From Clostridium sporogenes (lineage in GTDB: Bacteria; Bacillota; Clostridia; Clostridiales; Clostridiaceae), in the NCBI RefSeq assembly GCF_001020205.1, contig NZ_CP011663.1:3100001-3164000 (forward strand): 64,000 nucleotides of DNA. The letters are read 5' to 3'. The position numbers and the translations under genes are program-made. The notes under the pieces are model-generated. The model was not told the origin of the DNA, made no database searches, and saw only the letters and a list, made by a program, of their open reading frames with translations. Positions 45,137-53,958 of the stretch are shown in pieces (the stretch's first letter is position 1; each line of letters begins with the position of its first letter).

Positions 45137-46009
45137 TTACCAGCCTCTTTCAGCAAATTCTGTTTCTAGCTTACTAATTTCTAAACTTGACATTGCTCCT
45201 CCTAAGTCCTCTGAAACCTTAGCTAAAACCTCTGGATCTTTAAAATAAGTTGTTGCTTTAACTATAGCTTTTGCTCTTTTTTCTGGATTATCTGATTTAA
45301 ATATTCCAGAACCTACAAATATTCCATCACATCCTAACTGCATCATTAAAGCTGCATCTGCTGGTGTTGCTATACCACCTGCTGCAAAATTTATTACTGG
45401 AAGTTTACCCTTTTCTGCCACATATTCTGCTAAGTTAAATGGTGCTCCCATTTCTTTAGCTACAGTCATTAACTCTTCCTTTGGCGTAAGTTGCAGTTTT
45501 CTCATTTCTGAGCTTATAGTTCTCATATGTCTTACCGCTTCCACTACATTTCCTGTACCTGCTTCCCCTTTAGTTCTTATCATAGAAGCTCCTTCCCCTA
45601 TTCTTCTTAAAGCTTCTCCCAAATTTTTTGCGCCACAAACAAAAGGAACTTTAAAATCTTTTTTATTTATATGGAACAAATCATCCGCTGGTGTTAAAAC
45701 TTCACTTTCATCTATATAATCTACTCCTATAGCTTCTAATATTTGAGCTTCTACAAAATGACCTATTCTAACCTTTGCCATAACCGGTATTGAAACTGCA
45801 TTTATTATTTCTTTTATCATCTTAGGATCTGAAGTTCTAGCTACTCCCCCTTGTTTTCTAATATCTGATGGAACCCTTTCTAATGCCATAACAGCTACAG
45901 CCCCGGCTTGCTCTGCAATTTTTGCTTGCTCTGGATTCACAACATCCATTATAACTCCACCCTTAAGCATTTGAGCTAAATTTTTGTTTAATTCGTATCT
46001 CTTTTTCAT
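45137..46009 (-). CDS. pdxS: Pyridoxal 5'-phosphate synthase subunit PdxS
   Basis: A 290-residue TIM barrel that condenses ribose 5-phosphate, glyceraldehyde 3-phosphate and ammonia to PLP. Landmarks: GGVIMDVVNPEQAKIAEQAG near 17, the catalytic lysine segment VMAKVRIGHF near 75-84, KDFKVPFVCGAKNLGEALRR with the second lysine near 145, and the phosphate loop NFAAGGIATPADAALMMQLG. AAAGGGGGAT precedes the ATG. Forms a two-gene operon with pdxT. Confidence 0.97.
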   Translation of the reverse strand: MKKRYELNKNLAQMLKGGVIMDVVNPEQAKIAEQAGAVAVMALERVPSDIRKQGGVARTSDPKMIKEIINAVSIPVMAKVRIGHFVEAQILEAIGVDYIDESEVLTPADDLFHINKKDFKVPFVCGAKNLGEALRRIGEGASMIRTKGEAGTGNVVEAVRHMRTISSEMRKLQLTPKEELMTVAKEMGAPFNLAEYVAEKGKLPVINFAAGGIATPADAALMMQLGCDGIFVGSGIFKSDNPEKRAKAIVKATTYFKDPEVLAKVSEDLGGAMSSLEISKLETEFAERGW

Positions 46010-46148
46010 AAATATATCCCCCTTTTATGCATTTCTAAATCAATTAATATCATTATTTCATAAGATTAGCAGCATCTCAATTGTACCCATACATTTAAAG
46101 TGTAACTTATTTTATATACTTCGAACTAAAAGCTTTTTAACATCGTCC

Positions 46149-46193
46149 TTATGAAACTTTCACTAGTAAACTCAAAGTGTATTTCATCTTCAA
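46149..46193 (-). CDS. Candidate 14-aa leader ORF upstream of pdxS
   Basis: TTG at 46193 follows AGAAGGAG (46208-46201) by seven bases and opens a 14-codon frame beginning MKMKYTLSLL and ending at TAA 46149, 140 nt before pdxS. The site is strong, but the frame is very short; it may be a leader peptide or chance. The remaining 46010-46375 gap has no other gene. Confidence 0.3.
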   Translation of the reverse strand: MKMKYTLSLLVKVS

Positions 46194-46218
46194 GTTGTTA
46201 CTCCTTCTAGGTATACAT

Positions 46219-46262
46219 AAAAATACTTCTAGAGATTATATCAATCTCTAAAAGTATTTTTT
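46219..46262 (-). terminator. Terminator after the 46.4-kb deacetylase
   Basis: AAAAATACTT-TAGAGATT paired with AATCTCTA-AAGTATTTTT with one mismatch and a short loop; T-runs on both strands. Confidence 0.7.
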
Positions 46263-46375
46263 AATAATTATTTAAAATCCATAATAAATTTATTTTTAAT
46301 ACCTTGAGTACATATATTAATATTAATCGCCAAAAAGTAAACCATGGATAAACTTGAAGTTATTATTAATCATTT

Positions 46376-47107
46376 CTATTTTTTATAAGGAAATATGAAT
46401 TCTGGGGTATTCTTATCAATAATTTTAAATTCATAGCCTTGATTTTTATAAAAATTAATTATATCTGGTAAAGCTCTACAAGTATTTTTATTCAAATAAT
46501 CGCAATGCATGAGTAATATAATTTTAGACAATGTTTTTTTTCTTTTAGTTCCCTCTTTATAAAATTTACTTACAGGTGCCTTAGGATTTATACCATCTGT
46601 TAGTGCCATATTCCAGTCATATATTTTAAAACCTTTCTCTTCTAATTCCTTTTTAAATTCTTTATTTAATCTTTTTACACTTCCTCCAGGAAATCTAATT
46701 ATATTAGTTTTAACTCCTGTAGCCCTATGAATTTCATTTTGACATTTCAACATTTCATCTATGAAAATTTTATTATCTTCATAGATAGTTTTATAATTAT
46801 GACTATATGTGTGTAAACCTAAACTATGGCCTTCTTTAACTATTCTTTTTAGAACATCCTCTCTACCTTCAACATATTTTCCTACTATAAAAAAAGTAGC
46901 TTTTACATCATTTTCCTTTAAAACATCAAGTATATTTTCTGTGGTTTTATCACTGGGGCCATCATCAAAGGTTAGATAAATTTCTTTTTTATCACTTATA
47001 TCCGCTTTTTTATCAGCCTTAACTTTATAGTTAAATGCAATCATTCCACTTAAAAGTAAAATTAAAAATAATAATAAATAAATAGACTTTTTGAATTTAG
47101 TATTCAC
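46376..47107 (-). CDS. Polysaccharide deacetylase (CE4), secreted or anchored
   Basis: A 243-residue NodB-fold esterase. An N-terminal hydrophobic segment (8-27) followed by AFNYKVKADK suggests export or anchoring. Catalytic motifs: TFDDGPSD near 48, HTYSHN near 100, RFPGGS near 140, IYDWNM near 165. The last motif reads LMHCD where LMHD is usual, with the His kept. It probably deacetylates peptidoglycan; PdaA-type cortex enzymes are another possibility. GTG start with AGGAGG eleven bases upstream. Confidence 0.82.
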   Translation of the reverse strand: MNTKFKKSIYLLLFLILLLSGMIAFNYKVKADKKADISDKKEIYLTFDDGPSDKTTENILDVLKENDVKATFFIVGKYVEGREDVLKRIVKEGHSLGLHTYSHNYKTIYEDNKIFIDEMLKCQNEIHRATGVKTNIIRFPGGSVKRLNKEFKKELEEKGFKIYDWNMALTDGINPKAPVSKFYKEGTKRKKTLSKIILLMHCDYLNKNTCRALPDIINFYKNQGYEFKIIDKNTPEFIFPYKK

Positions 47108-47215
47108 TTAAACATATACCTCCTAAAAACTATGATCCTATTATATATTTAAGATTGCTCTATGTTTTAGTATTAGTATTATTACTTTAATTATTCTTAT
47201 ATCAAAAAATAACAA

Positions 47216-47256
47216 AAGCTAAGAAACAAATAAAATTCACCTCTTAGCTTCTAAAT
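47216..47256 (-). terminator. DEAD-box gene terminator
   Basis: AAGCTAAGA/TCTTAGCTT stem followed on the minus strand by TTGTTATTTTTT. Confidence 0.65.
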
Positions 47257-47297
47257 TCTTTAGTAAGTCCCCTTTAAATAACTAAATTTAAAATAAT

Positions 47298-48872
47298 TTA
47301 TTTTTTACTTTTAGCTATCTCGATATTAACTTTTCTTCTATTTAATTTTTTACCTGAGCATTTATTTATTATTTTTTCTGCAGTGTTTGATGATACATCC
47401 ATAAAAGTAAATTTATCTAATATGTCTATATCCCCAATTTCATGATTTCTTACAGAAGCTTCATCTTGAATAAATGTTAATAAGCTTTTTACATTTATAC
47501 TATCTTTTCTTCCTACACTTAAGAATAATCTTACTGGCACTTCTGCCTCTAATTTATCATTTGTATAGTCGAAACTCATTTCTTTACTAAATAACATTTC
47601 CATTAAAGCTGCTGACACTTCAGATAAATCAAAGTTTTGTTCTAAAGTTTTTACCATTGGCATAAATTTTTCATATTTGTTTTCTTCTATTTTAGAAGTT
47701 ATATCATTTAATAAATTGTCATATTTCTTTTCTAATATATCCTCTAAAGTAGGTAATTCTTTTTTGGTGATTTTGCTCTTAATTATTCTTTCTATTTGTC
47801 TAATAGAAGATACTTCTCTAGGGGTAACTAAAGAATAGGCTGTTCCTTCTTTATCAGCTCTTCCTGTTCTTCCTATTCTGTGAACATAGGATTCCGCATC
47901 TTGAGGTATATCATAATTTATAACATGAGATATATTTTCTACGTCTATACCTCTAGCCGCTACATCTGTTGCAACTAAAAAGTTTAAGGTAGCTTTTTTA
48001 AATTTTTTCAAAGTATTTATTCTTTGATTTTGGCTCATGTCTCCATGCATACCTTCTACATTGTATCCCTTTGATTGCATAGCTTCAACTAATTCATCAA
48101 CGCCTCTTTTTGTTCTACAAAATATTATAGCACTTTCTGGTTCTTCTGAATCTATTATTCTACATATAGCTTCTAGTTTATCCTTATTTTTTACTGCAAA
48201 ATAATGTTGTGCTATTTTATCTACTGTTAAAGATTTTTTTAATATAGCTATATGCTCTACATCTTTTTTCATGTAGTTTAAAGCTAATTTTTTAATAGGT
48301 GTTGGCATTGTAGCTGAAAAAAGCATAGTTTGTTTTTTTTCAGGAGTACTTGCCATTATAGTTTCTATATCTTCTATAAATCCCATATTAAGCATTTCAT
48401 CTGCTTCGTCTAAAACTAGGAAATCAATACCTCCAAGTTTTAAAGTTCTTCTATTAATGTGGTCTAATACTCTTCCTGGAGTCCCAACCACTATATCTAC
48501 TCCACTTTTAATATCTTTTATTTGTCTTTCTATAGATTCTCCTCCATAAACGGGAAGTACTTTTGTTTTACTATATTTAGATAATCTCTTTAACTCATCC
48601 TTTATTTGAAGGGCTAATTCTCTTGTAGGCGTTAACACTAGAGCTTTTACACCTTTTTTCTTTCCCTCATCACACAAAGTGCTTATTACAGGAGCTCCAA
48701 AGGCTAAAGTTTTACCTGTTCCTGTTTGAGCTTGAGCTATAACATCTGCTCCTTCTAATACTACTGGAATTGATTTTTCTTGTATTGCAGACGGAGTTTC
48801 AAATCCCATATGTTGTATAGCTTTTAGTACATCTTCATTTAAGTTTAAATTTTCAAAGTTTTTATTTTCCAT
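47298..48872 (-). CDS. DEAD-box ATP-dependent RNA helicase with DbpA-type RNA-binding domain
   Basis: A 524-residue helicase for rRNA assembly, mRNA decay or cold adaptation. Motifs in order: Q motif near 24, AQTGTGKT near 48, PTRELA near 80, VLDEADEM near 153, SAT near 185, ATDVAARGID near 300 and HRIGRTGRA near 330. The C-terminal segment from ~445 (LFLSVGRKDSINVKSLL, then KLNRRKVNIEIAKSKK) is the DbpA/CsdA RNA-binding fold. AAAGGAAC precedes the ATG. CshA/DeaD type; the exact name is uncertain. Confidence 0.92.
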   Translation of the reverse strand: MENKNFENLNLNEDVLKAIQHMGFETPSAIQEKSIPVVLEGADVIAQAQTGTGKTLAFGAPVISTLCDEGKKKGVKALVLTPTRELALQIKDELKRLSKYSKTKVLPVYGGESIERQIKDIKSGVDIVVGTPGRVLDHINRRTLKLGGIDFLVLDEADEMLNMGFIEDIETIMASTPEKKQTMLFSATMPTPIKKLALNYMKKDVEHIAILKKSLTVDKIAQHYFAVKNKDKLEAICRIIDSEEPESAIIFCRTKRGVDELVEAMQSKGYNVEGMHGDMSQNQRINTLKKFKKATLNFLVATDVAARGIDVENISHVINYDIPQDAESYVHRIGRTGRADKEGTAYSLVTPREVSSIRQIERIIKSKITKKELPTLEDILEKKYDNLLNDITSKIEENKYEKFMPMVKTLEQNFDLSEVSAALMEMLFSKEMSFDYTNDKLEAEVPVRLFLSVGRKDSINVKSLLTFIQDEASVRNHEIGDIDILDKFTFMDVSSNTAEKIINKCSGKKLNRRKVNIEIAKSKK

Positions 48873-48903
48873 ATAATGTTCCTTTCTAGCTGTTAATTAA
48901 AAA

Positions 48904-48930
48904 TGGCTGTTGACATATAATCAACAGCCA
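48904..48930 (-). terminator. Terminator of the zinc-ribbon gene
   Basis: Perfect 10-bp stem TGGCTGTTGA/TCAACAGCCA followed by TTTTTAATT on the minus strand, 32 bp before the helicase start. Confidence 0.75.
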
Positions 48931-48948
48931 ATAAAAAATCTTTTCTAA

Positions 48949-49116
48949 TTATCTAAAAGATCTGTTGTTGTTTCTAGCTTGTTTTCTAGCTCTTCTACAA
49001 TCTGGGCATCTTTGTGGTTCGTTTTCGAATCCCTTTTCTTTGTAGAATTCTTGTTCTCCTTCTGTGAAAACAAATTCTTTTCCGCAATCTTTACATGTGA
49101 TATTCTTATCTGCCAT
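48949..49116 (-). CDS. Zinc-ribbon domain protein (55 aa)
   Basis: A 55-codon gene. The translation has CKDCGKEF at residues 8-15 and CPDCRRAR at 37-44, two CxxC knuckles typical of the small zf-trcl zinc-ribbon family, and a basic Arg/Asn-rich tail. AAAGGAGAG is nine bases before the ATG at 49116. Family members are common upstream of DEAD-box or cold-shock genes; an RNA-related role is a guess. Confidence 0.85.
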   Translation of the reverse strand: MADKNITCKDCGKEFVFTEGEQEFYKEKGFENEPQRCPDCRRARKQARNNNRSFR

Positions 49117-49564
49117 TTGTATATCTCTCCTTTTTTAAGAAAAATTATTTTAATTTAATAAACAAAAATCTATACTTCTTAAAAAAGAAGAACCTAGTTT
49201 TTATCTTATTAAATCACCTTCTATAGAATATCATAAATAAATTTTATATGCAATATATTTTAAAATTATTTATTTTATAGCTGTTTTTTAAATATGTTTT
49301 TTATGGTATAATAGTAAACAATCATTATCCATTAGTATATATTCATTTTTTTTTAATTATCTGTATTTTATTTTTTACTTAATTATTAATATTATACACC
49401 TATTTCAATAATTTTTAATTCTTAATATTTTGCCCCCTAAATAAAAATTTATGTTCTAATTGTTATAATTGTATTATAAAAGTATTTATTTTAAAAACAT
49501 ACATAATATAAATATACAATTATATAAATTTTTCAATTTATATATTTTTAAGGAGGTTACATTT
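49117..49564. other. Divergent promoter region, no gene
   Basis: AT-rich sequence between the zinc-ribbon and YtxH-like genes. GGTATAATAG near 49306 could be a -10. I see no ORF with a ribosome site and no strong hairpin. Confidence 0.35.
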
Positions 49565-50035
49565 ATGAAAAGAAATAAGAATACTATAGGTAAAATTCTA
49601 GGTGCTACAATCGCTGTAGCAAGTTCTGTATTTATAGCTAAAAAACTTAACAACAAACGTAAAAAAAATAATTTTCAAGAAATGGAGTATAACAAAGCTT
49701 TTAAAAACAAAATTCATAACATAAAAAATGAAGGGGATAACCTCAAAAATAAAATAAGAGATAAAGGAAAGAATATTAAAGAAAATTTTAAAGATAAATC
49801 TGAAAAAACAGAAGAAAAACTAAATATAACTGGTCAAGATATAAATAACATATATGAAGAAGGTAAGAATGAGCTCCAAGAAACTTTAAAGGAAACTATG
49901 AAAGATTCTAAAGATTTTTATGATGATTTAAAGGAATACCCAAAGAATCTTTATGATGATGTTAAAGAAGAATCTAAGGATTTTTATGAAAACATAAAAG
50001 AAAAAACTGAAACTAAATATGAAGAAACTAAATAA
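49565..50035 (+). CDS. YtxH-like helical protein with N-terminal membrane segment
   Basis: A 156-residue protein. A glycine/alanine-rich hydrophobic segment at 9-25 (GKILGATIAVASSVFIAKKL) is followed by a highly charged helix of about 120 residues with repeats of the type KDFYDDLKEYPKNLYDDV. This layout matches YtxH-type stress proteins and resembles LEA-like helices. AAGGAGGTT precedes the ATG at 49565; the frame is open 32 codons further but has no ribosome site there. General stress function is inferred only. Confidence 0.65.
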   Translation: MKRNKNTIGKILGATIAVASSVFIAKKLNNKRKKNNFQEMEYNKAFKNKIHNIKNEGDNLKNKIRDKGKNIKENFKDKSEKTEEKLNITGQDINNIYEEGKNELQETLKETMKDSKDFYDDLKEYPKNLYDDVKEESKDFYENIKEKTETKYEETK

Positions 50036-50161
50036 TTTATAAATTTATTAATTTTAAAATTTAACCACTAAAAAGCTATATATTTGTAACCACATATTAC
50101 AAATACATAGCTTTTTAATTTTTATATTTTAATAGTTTAAAAAATAAGAGCTTAATTTATT

Positions 50162-50572
50162 TTAAACAACAATTACTGGCACTTCAGAAGTTTTAACTAC
50201 TTTAGTAGTTACAGAACCTTTCATTTTTTCTAAGCCTTTTCTATTAGACTTAGCCATAACTATCATATCAAAATTATCTTTTTCTGCTTTTTCTACTATT
50301 TTATCTGCTGGTATCCCGAAGCAGGAATACATTTCATATTCATATCCAAGATTTTTGATCTTTTTCTTTGCTTCCTCCATAACCTTTTCACTTTTACTTT
50401 TAAGTTTTTTAATTTGTTGTTGAATTAAAAAAATATTATTTACCTGAACTTCTTTAACATTTATCAAAGTAACTTCCACCTGCTTTTTATCAAACATATT
50501 TTTTAATAAATTTAAAGAATAGTTGCTTCTTTCAGATGAATCCACTGGAACTAAAACTTTTAATTTTTCCAT
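50162..50572 (-). CDS. Universal stress protein, UspA family
   Basis: A 136-residue alpha/beta protein. Starts KVLVPVDSSERSNYSLNLL, has the DMIVMAKSNRKGLEKMKGSVT segment near 105-125 that approximates the ATP-binding G-x2-G-x9-G-S/T motif with the first glycine changed, and ends TSEVPVIVV. AAGAGGTG precedes the ATG. Monocistronic; role in stress survival by family. Confidence 0.88.
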   Translation of the reverse strand: MEKLKVLVPVDSSERSNYSLNLLKNMFDKKQVEVTLINVKEVQVNNIFLIQQQIKKLKSKSEKVMEEAKKKIKNLGYEYEMYSCFGIPADKIVEKAEKDNFDMIVMAKSNRKGLEKMKGSVTTKVVKTSEVPVIVV

Positions 50573-50989
50573 CTTATATACACCTCTTTATATAATAATA
50601 TTGAAATTTAGATGAAAGCTAATTGTTACATTATTAACAATATCTTTGTTATTATATTAACACACTATAAGTATCATTTCAACATATTATATAAATAATA
50701 TTACATTAATTATTTTTAGCATATTATTTAAAATAATTTATAATAAAATATGATTAAAATTACAAAAAAGCAATCCTCCCTTTCATCATCTATATATCAA
50801 CAATTCATTCTTTTTTTAAAAAACTTATTATTTATTAAAAAGTTATATCTCATATGAAATTTTAATATGTTATAAGAAAAATTTATTGTTTAACTTATAT
50901 CATTTATTGTTTATATTTTATATTAAATTATCAAAATTCAGCAATACAATCAATAAATTATGTTATTTTTTTATTTATCAATTATTTAA

Positions 50990-51150
50990 CAACTGTACTA
51001 ATCTCTATTAATCAAAGAAACTGAATCTTAAGTACCGAACCAATTTTAATACTAACCAGAGTTATATAATTTCCTTACTCACCGGAGCAAAAAGGTATCA
51101 TTTCCTTTAACTCTATGACTATTATACAGAGTTAAAACTTGATGTGAATT
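50990..51150. other. Structured intergenic element (element G), unidentified
   Basis: TTTAACTCT (51106-51114) can pair either with AGAGTTAAA (51128-51136) or, over seven bases, with AGAGTTA (51058-51064): two mutually exclusive hairpins. TCACCGGAGCAAAAAG at 51079 resembles the loop of element E. The 760-bp gap 50573-51332 has no ORF of note; the promoter of the 51333 gene lies beyond this element. Confidence 0.4.
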
Positions 51151-51254
51151 CCTTAAAAGTAATAATTTAATATGAACTCCTACTGATCTGAAAAATAAAA
51201 CTAAGTTTAATCTTATATTTTGTTATATTTAAACTGTTTTTTTAATATATTCTA

Positions 51255-51308
51255 TTGACATAGTTTTTGTAATATATTAAAATCTTCATATACCCCATAT
51301 GGGTATAT
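51255..51308 (+). promoter_or_regulatory. Promoter with CsoR/CstR-type operator
   Basis: TTGACA (51255-51260), 17-bp spacer, TAAAAT (51278-51283). A 21-bp palindrome ATATACCC-N5-GGGTATAT (51288-51308) covers the predicted start. TACCC...GGGTA palindromes are the operator type of the CsoR/CstR (DUF156) repressor family, which senses copper or persulfides. No such repressor is encoded in the window. Confidence 0.6.
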
Positions 51309-51332
51309 TATTATTTTTTACGAGGTGATTAA

Positions 51333-51974
51333 ATGAACTTTTCTTTTTTTAGTTTTTTGAAAAAATATAGTTATATCATTCTTATATTTTTTATAATAGC
51401 AGGTATGTTTAATCCTACAATAGCTTTAACAGCCATTATTTGTATGATAGGTCCTATTTTTTTAGCCTTTTTAGGTAAAGGGAGATTTTGGTGTGGAAAT
51501 ATATGTCCAAGAGGTAGTTTCTTTGACAATGTTATAATTAAATTTAGTAGAAAAAATAAGGTTCCTAAATTTCTTAAATCTAAACTTTTTAGAACATCTG
51601 TTATTGTATTTATGTTTTACATGTTTGGAAATGGAATATATAAAAACTGGGGAAATATTGTAGGTATAGGTATGGTTTTTTACAGAATGATTGTAGTTAC
51701 AACCTTTGTAGGTATTATATTAAGTTTTTTTTATAATAATAGAACTTGGTGTAATTTTTGTCCTATGGGAAGTATTGCATCTCTAATATCTTATTTTAAA
51801 AAGGATAGAAAAAAATTAACTGTATCTTTAAGTTGTATCTCCTGTAAACTTTGCAAAATGACTTGTCCTATGGGTATAGTACCTTACGATTATAAAGGAA
51901 ATCCAATTGACCATCCTGATTGTATACAATGTGGAAAATGTATAAATATTTGTCCTAAAAATGCCATAAGATAA
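51333..51974 (+). CDS. Membrane 4Fe-4S ferredoxin-type protein (NapH/CcoG-like)
   Basis: A 213-residue protein with about four membrane helices. Two membrane-associated motifs, FWCGNICPRGSFFD near 51 and TWCNFCPMGSIAS near 138, are typical of NapH-like electron carriers, followed by a soluble ferredoxin domain with CISCKLCKMTCP near 170 and CIQCGKCINICP near 198, enough for two 4Fe-4S clusters. It probably passes electrons across or along the membrane; the partner is unknown. CGAGGTGA precedes the ATG. The CsoR/CstR-type operator suggests induction by copper or sulfane sulfur. Confidence 0.82.
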   Translation: MNFSFFSFLKKYSYIILIFFIIAGMFNPTIALTAIICMIGPIFLAFLGKGRFWCGNICPRGSFFDNVIIKFSRKNKVPKFLKSKLFRTSVIVFMFYMFGNGIYKNWGNIVGIGMVFYRMIVVTTFVGIILSFFYNNRTWCNFCPMGSIASLISYFKKDRKKLTVSLSCISCKLCKMTCPMGIVPYDYKGNPIDHPDCIQCGKCINICPKNAIR

Positions 51975-52044
51975 TGAATTTCAAAACATTGTCTAAGAAT
52001 CTACAAAGAAAAATTTTTATAAATTTATTTATATTTGAGATTAA

Positions 52045-52094
52045 AGGGGTTTATCATTAAATATAAATTCATTTAATGATAAACCCCTTATTTT
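52045..52094. terminator. Bidirectional terminator overlapping the stop of the 52.1-kb gene
   Basis: Perfect 18-bp stem AGGGGTTTATCATTAAAT (52045-52062) with 52071-52088, T-run to the right. Confidence 0.8.
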
Positions 52095-52564
52095 TTATAT
52101 ACTCTTTCTAGATCCTTTATATATTTTTCTTCCATTTTTATAATATCTGCTAATATTTCATATTCATAACTATCTCCATCTCCATTTTTCTGTATCATTC
52201 TACCTCTTATATCTATAAATAGTGCTCTTATATCCTTATTCATATTTAATACACATTCTATAAATTCTTTTATTGTTTTATCTTTATAACAATTTATTGA
52301 TATTTTATTATTAAACTGAGCAATTAAAGAAGATATTTTATCATATATATATATATCTATTTCTTTTATTTTTCCTTTATTTAACTTTATTTTTAATGAA
52401 TGATAATAATCTATCTTTTCCTTTTCATATTTCATAAATATCTTAGAAAATATTTTGAAAGAATTAATATCATCATATTCTTTATTCATATCAATATATA
52501 TCTCAATAACCTTATTCCCTGTATCTATAGCTCTGTCTATTAAATCTACAATATTGTATCCCAT
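52088..52564 (-). CDS. Hypothetical all-helical protein (158 aa)
   Basis: Not recognised. Four amphipathic helices can be drawn, with phrases such as IFSKIFMKYEKEKIDYYHSLKIKL and ILADIIKMEEKYIKDLERVY that recall ferritin-like bundles, but the ExxH iron ligands are not in place. No signal or membrane helix. TAGGAGTG precedes the ATG. It may be transcribed after glutaminase at a distance of about 100 bp. Confidence 0.6.
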   Translation of the reverse strand: MGYNIVDLIDRAIDTGNKVIEIYIDMNKEYDDINSFKIFSKIFMKYEKEKIDYYHSLKIKLNKGKIKEIDIYIYDKISSLIAQFNNKISINCYKDKTIKEFIECVLNMNKDIRALFIDIRGRMIQKNGDGDSYEYEILADIIKMEEKYIKDLERVYKK

Positions 52565-52669
52565 TTATTCACTCCTAAATAAGATTTTAAACTCCCCTTA
52601 CTTTATTGCAATAATTTTTAAGCCTAATAGATATTTTACTATTATTTTAAATTTAAATATTTTTATATT

Positions 52670-53587
52670 CTAAAAAATACTTAAATCTAATTGCTTTGAA
52701 AGCTCTTCTAGTATCTTAATTCCAGCTATACTATTACCTTTTTCATCTAAAGCTGTCCCTAGAACTCCTATACCCATTCTTCTTGGAGCACAAGCAAGTA
52801 TGCCTCCCCCAACTCCACTTTTAGCAGGTATTCCAATATGTACAGCAAAATTTCCTGATGCATCGTACATACCACAGGTCACCATTATAGTTTTTACAAT
52901 TCTAGCTACATACCTTGGAACTATTCTATCACCAGTATAAGGAGATACACCATCATTAGCTAACATAACTCCTATCCTAGCTAAATCTTTACAAGTAATT
53001 TCTATAGAACATTGTTTAAAATAAACATCTAAAACTTCTTCCACATCACCCTCGAGGGCTCCTGTACTTTTCATAAAATAAGCAAGTGCTCTGTTTCTGT
53101 GTCCTGTTTCTTTTTCAGACTCATATACATTTAAATTTATATTAATATTATTATTACCACTTATTTTTCTAGTAAACTTTAAAATTCTTTCAAACTTTTC
53201 ATCTGAATCTTTTCCAGCTACCATAGAAGCTACAACTATAGCACCAGCATTTATCATTGGATTTATAGGTTTGTGAGATTCTTTTGCTTCTAAATTTACT
53301 ATAGAATTAAAAGCTGTTTCTGTAGGTTCCATTCCTACCTTTGAAAAAACATAATCCTCTCCATTGTCTATTATAGCTAACATTAAAGTTACTATTTTTG
53401 ATATACTTTGAATTGTAAATTTAACTTCAGCATCTCCTTCCCAATATTCTTCTCCCCCTAAGGTACATACAGAAATGCCCAATAAGTTTTTATCCATTTT
53501 AGAAAGTTCAGGAATATATGAAGCAACCTTTCCCTCCACTATCCACTTTCTATTATTTTCTATAATCGTCCTAAGTAGTCTGTTCAT
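52670..53587 (-). CDS. glsA: Glutaminase A
   Basis: A 305-residue serine-dependent enzyme hydrolysing glutamine to glutamate and ammonia. The SxxK pair is QSISK at 60-64; other family segments are NPMINAGAI near 107, ETGHRNRALAYFMKSTG near 155, the CGMYDASGNFA loop near 235 and the PAKSGVGGGI segment near 250. GGGAGAA precedes the ATG. It may help acid tolerance or nitrogen supply. Confidence 0.95.
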   Translation of the reverse strand: MNRLLRTIIENNRKWIVEGKVASYIPELSKMDKNLLGISVCTLGGEEYWEGDAEVKFTIQSISKIVTLMLAIIDNGEDYVFSKVGMEPTETAFNSIVNLEAKESHKPINPMINAGAIVVASMVAGKDSDEKFERILKFTRKISGNNNININLNVYESEKETGHRNRALAYFMKSTGALEGDVEEVLDVYFKQCSIEITCKDLARIGVMLANDGVSPYTGDRIVPRYVARIVKTIMVTCGMYDASGNFAVHIGIPAKSGVGGGILACAPRRMGIGVLGTALDEKGNSIAGIKILEELSKQLDLSIF

Positions 53588-53777
53588 ATATGTTTCTCCC
53601 TAATCCTTATAATTTATGTTATATAATAATTATACATGTTTTATACAATTTTTTTAAGTTAATTTTTATTTATAAAAACTATCTTTATATATTTTTAGAA
53701 TAATTAAATTTATTTTAACATAATCTTATATTCTAATAATTTTTGATATTTAAGCATGTTATAAACTCCTGTAAAAT

Positions 53778-53840
53778 AAAATATACCCTATAAAATAAAT
53801 TAATTTTCATCAATCTATTCTATAGGGTATATTTTTATAA
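53778..53840 (-). terminator. Terminator after the PcsB-like/3D gene
   Basis: Perfect 15-bp stem AAAATATACCCTATA/TATAGGGTATATTTT (53778-53792/53821-53835). The rest of 53588-53958 is AT-rich, with no ORF. Confidence 0.75.
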
Positions 53841-53958
53841 AATTAAATATTTTCATATTAAAGTTTAATTTTTAAACAATATTAGTCTATCCAAATAAAT
53901 ACTACTATTTATTACTATATATAAAACAATTTTTATTTATTTCTAAAATACATAATTA

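Noticed and set aside
48949..49116. Zinc-ribbon gene as an antisense or chance frame
   Set aside because: Rejected as chance because two CxxC knuckles, a good ribosome site and its own terminator support a real gene; kept as a feature.
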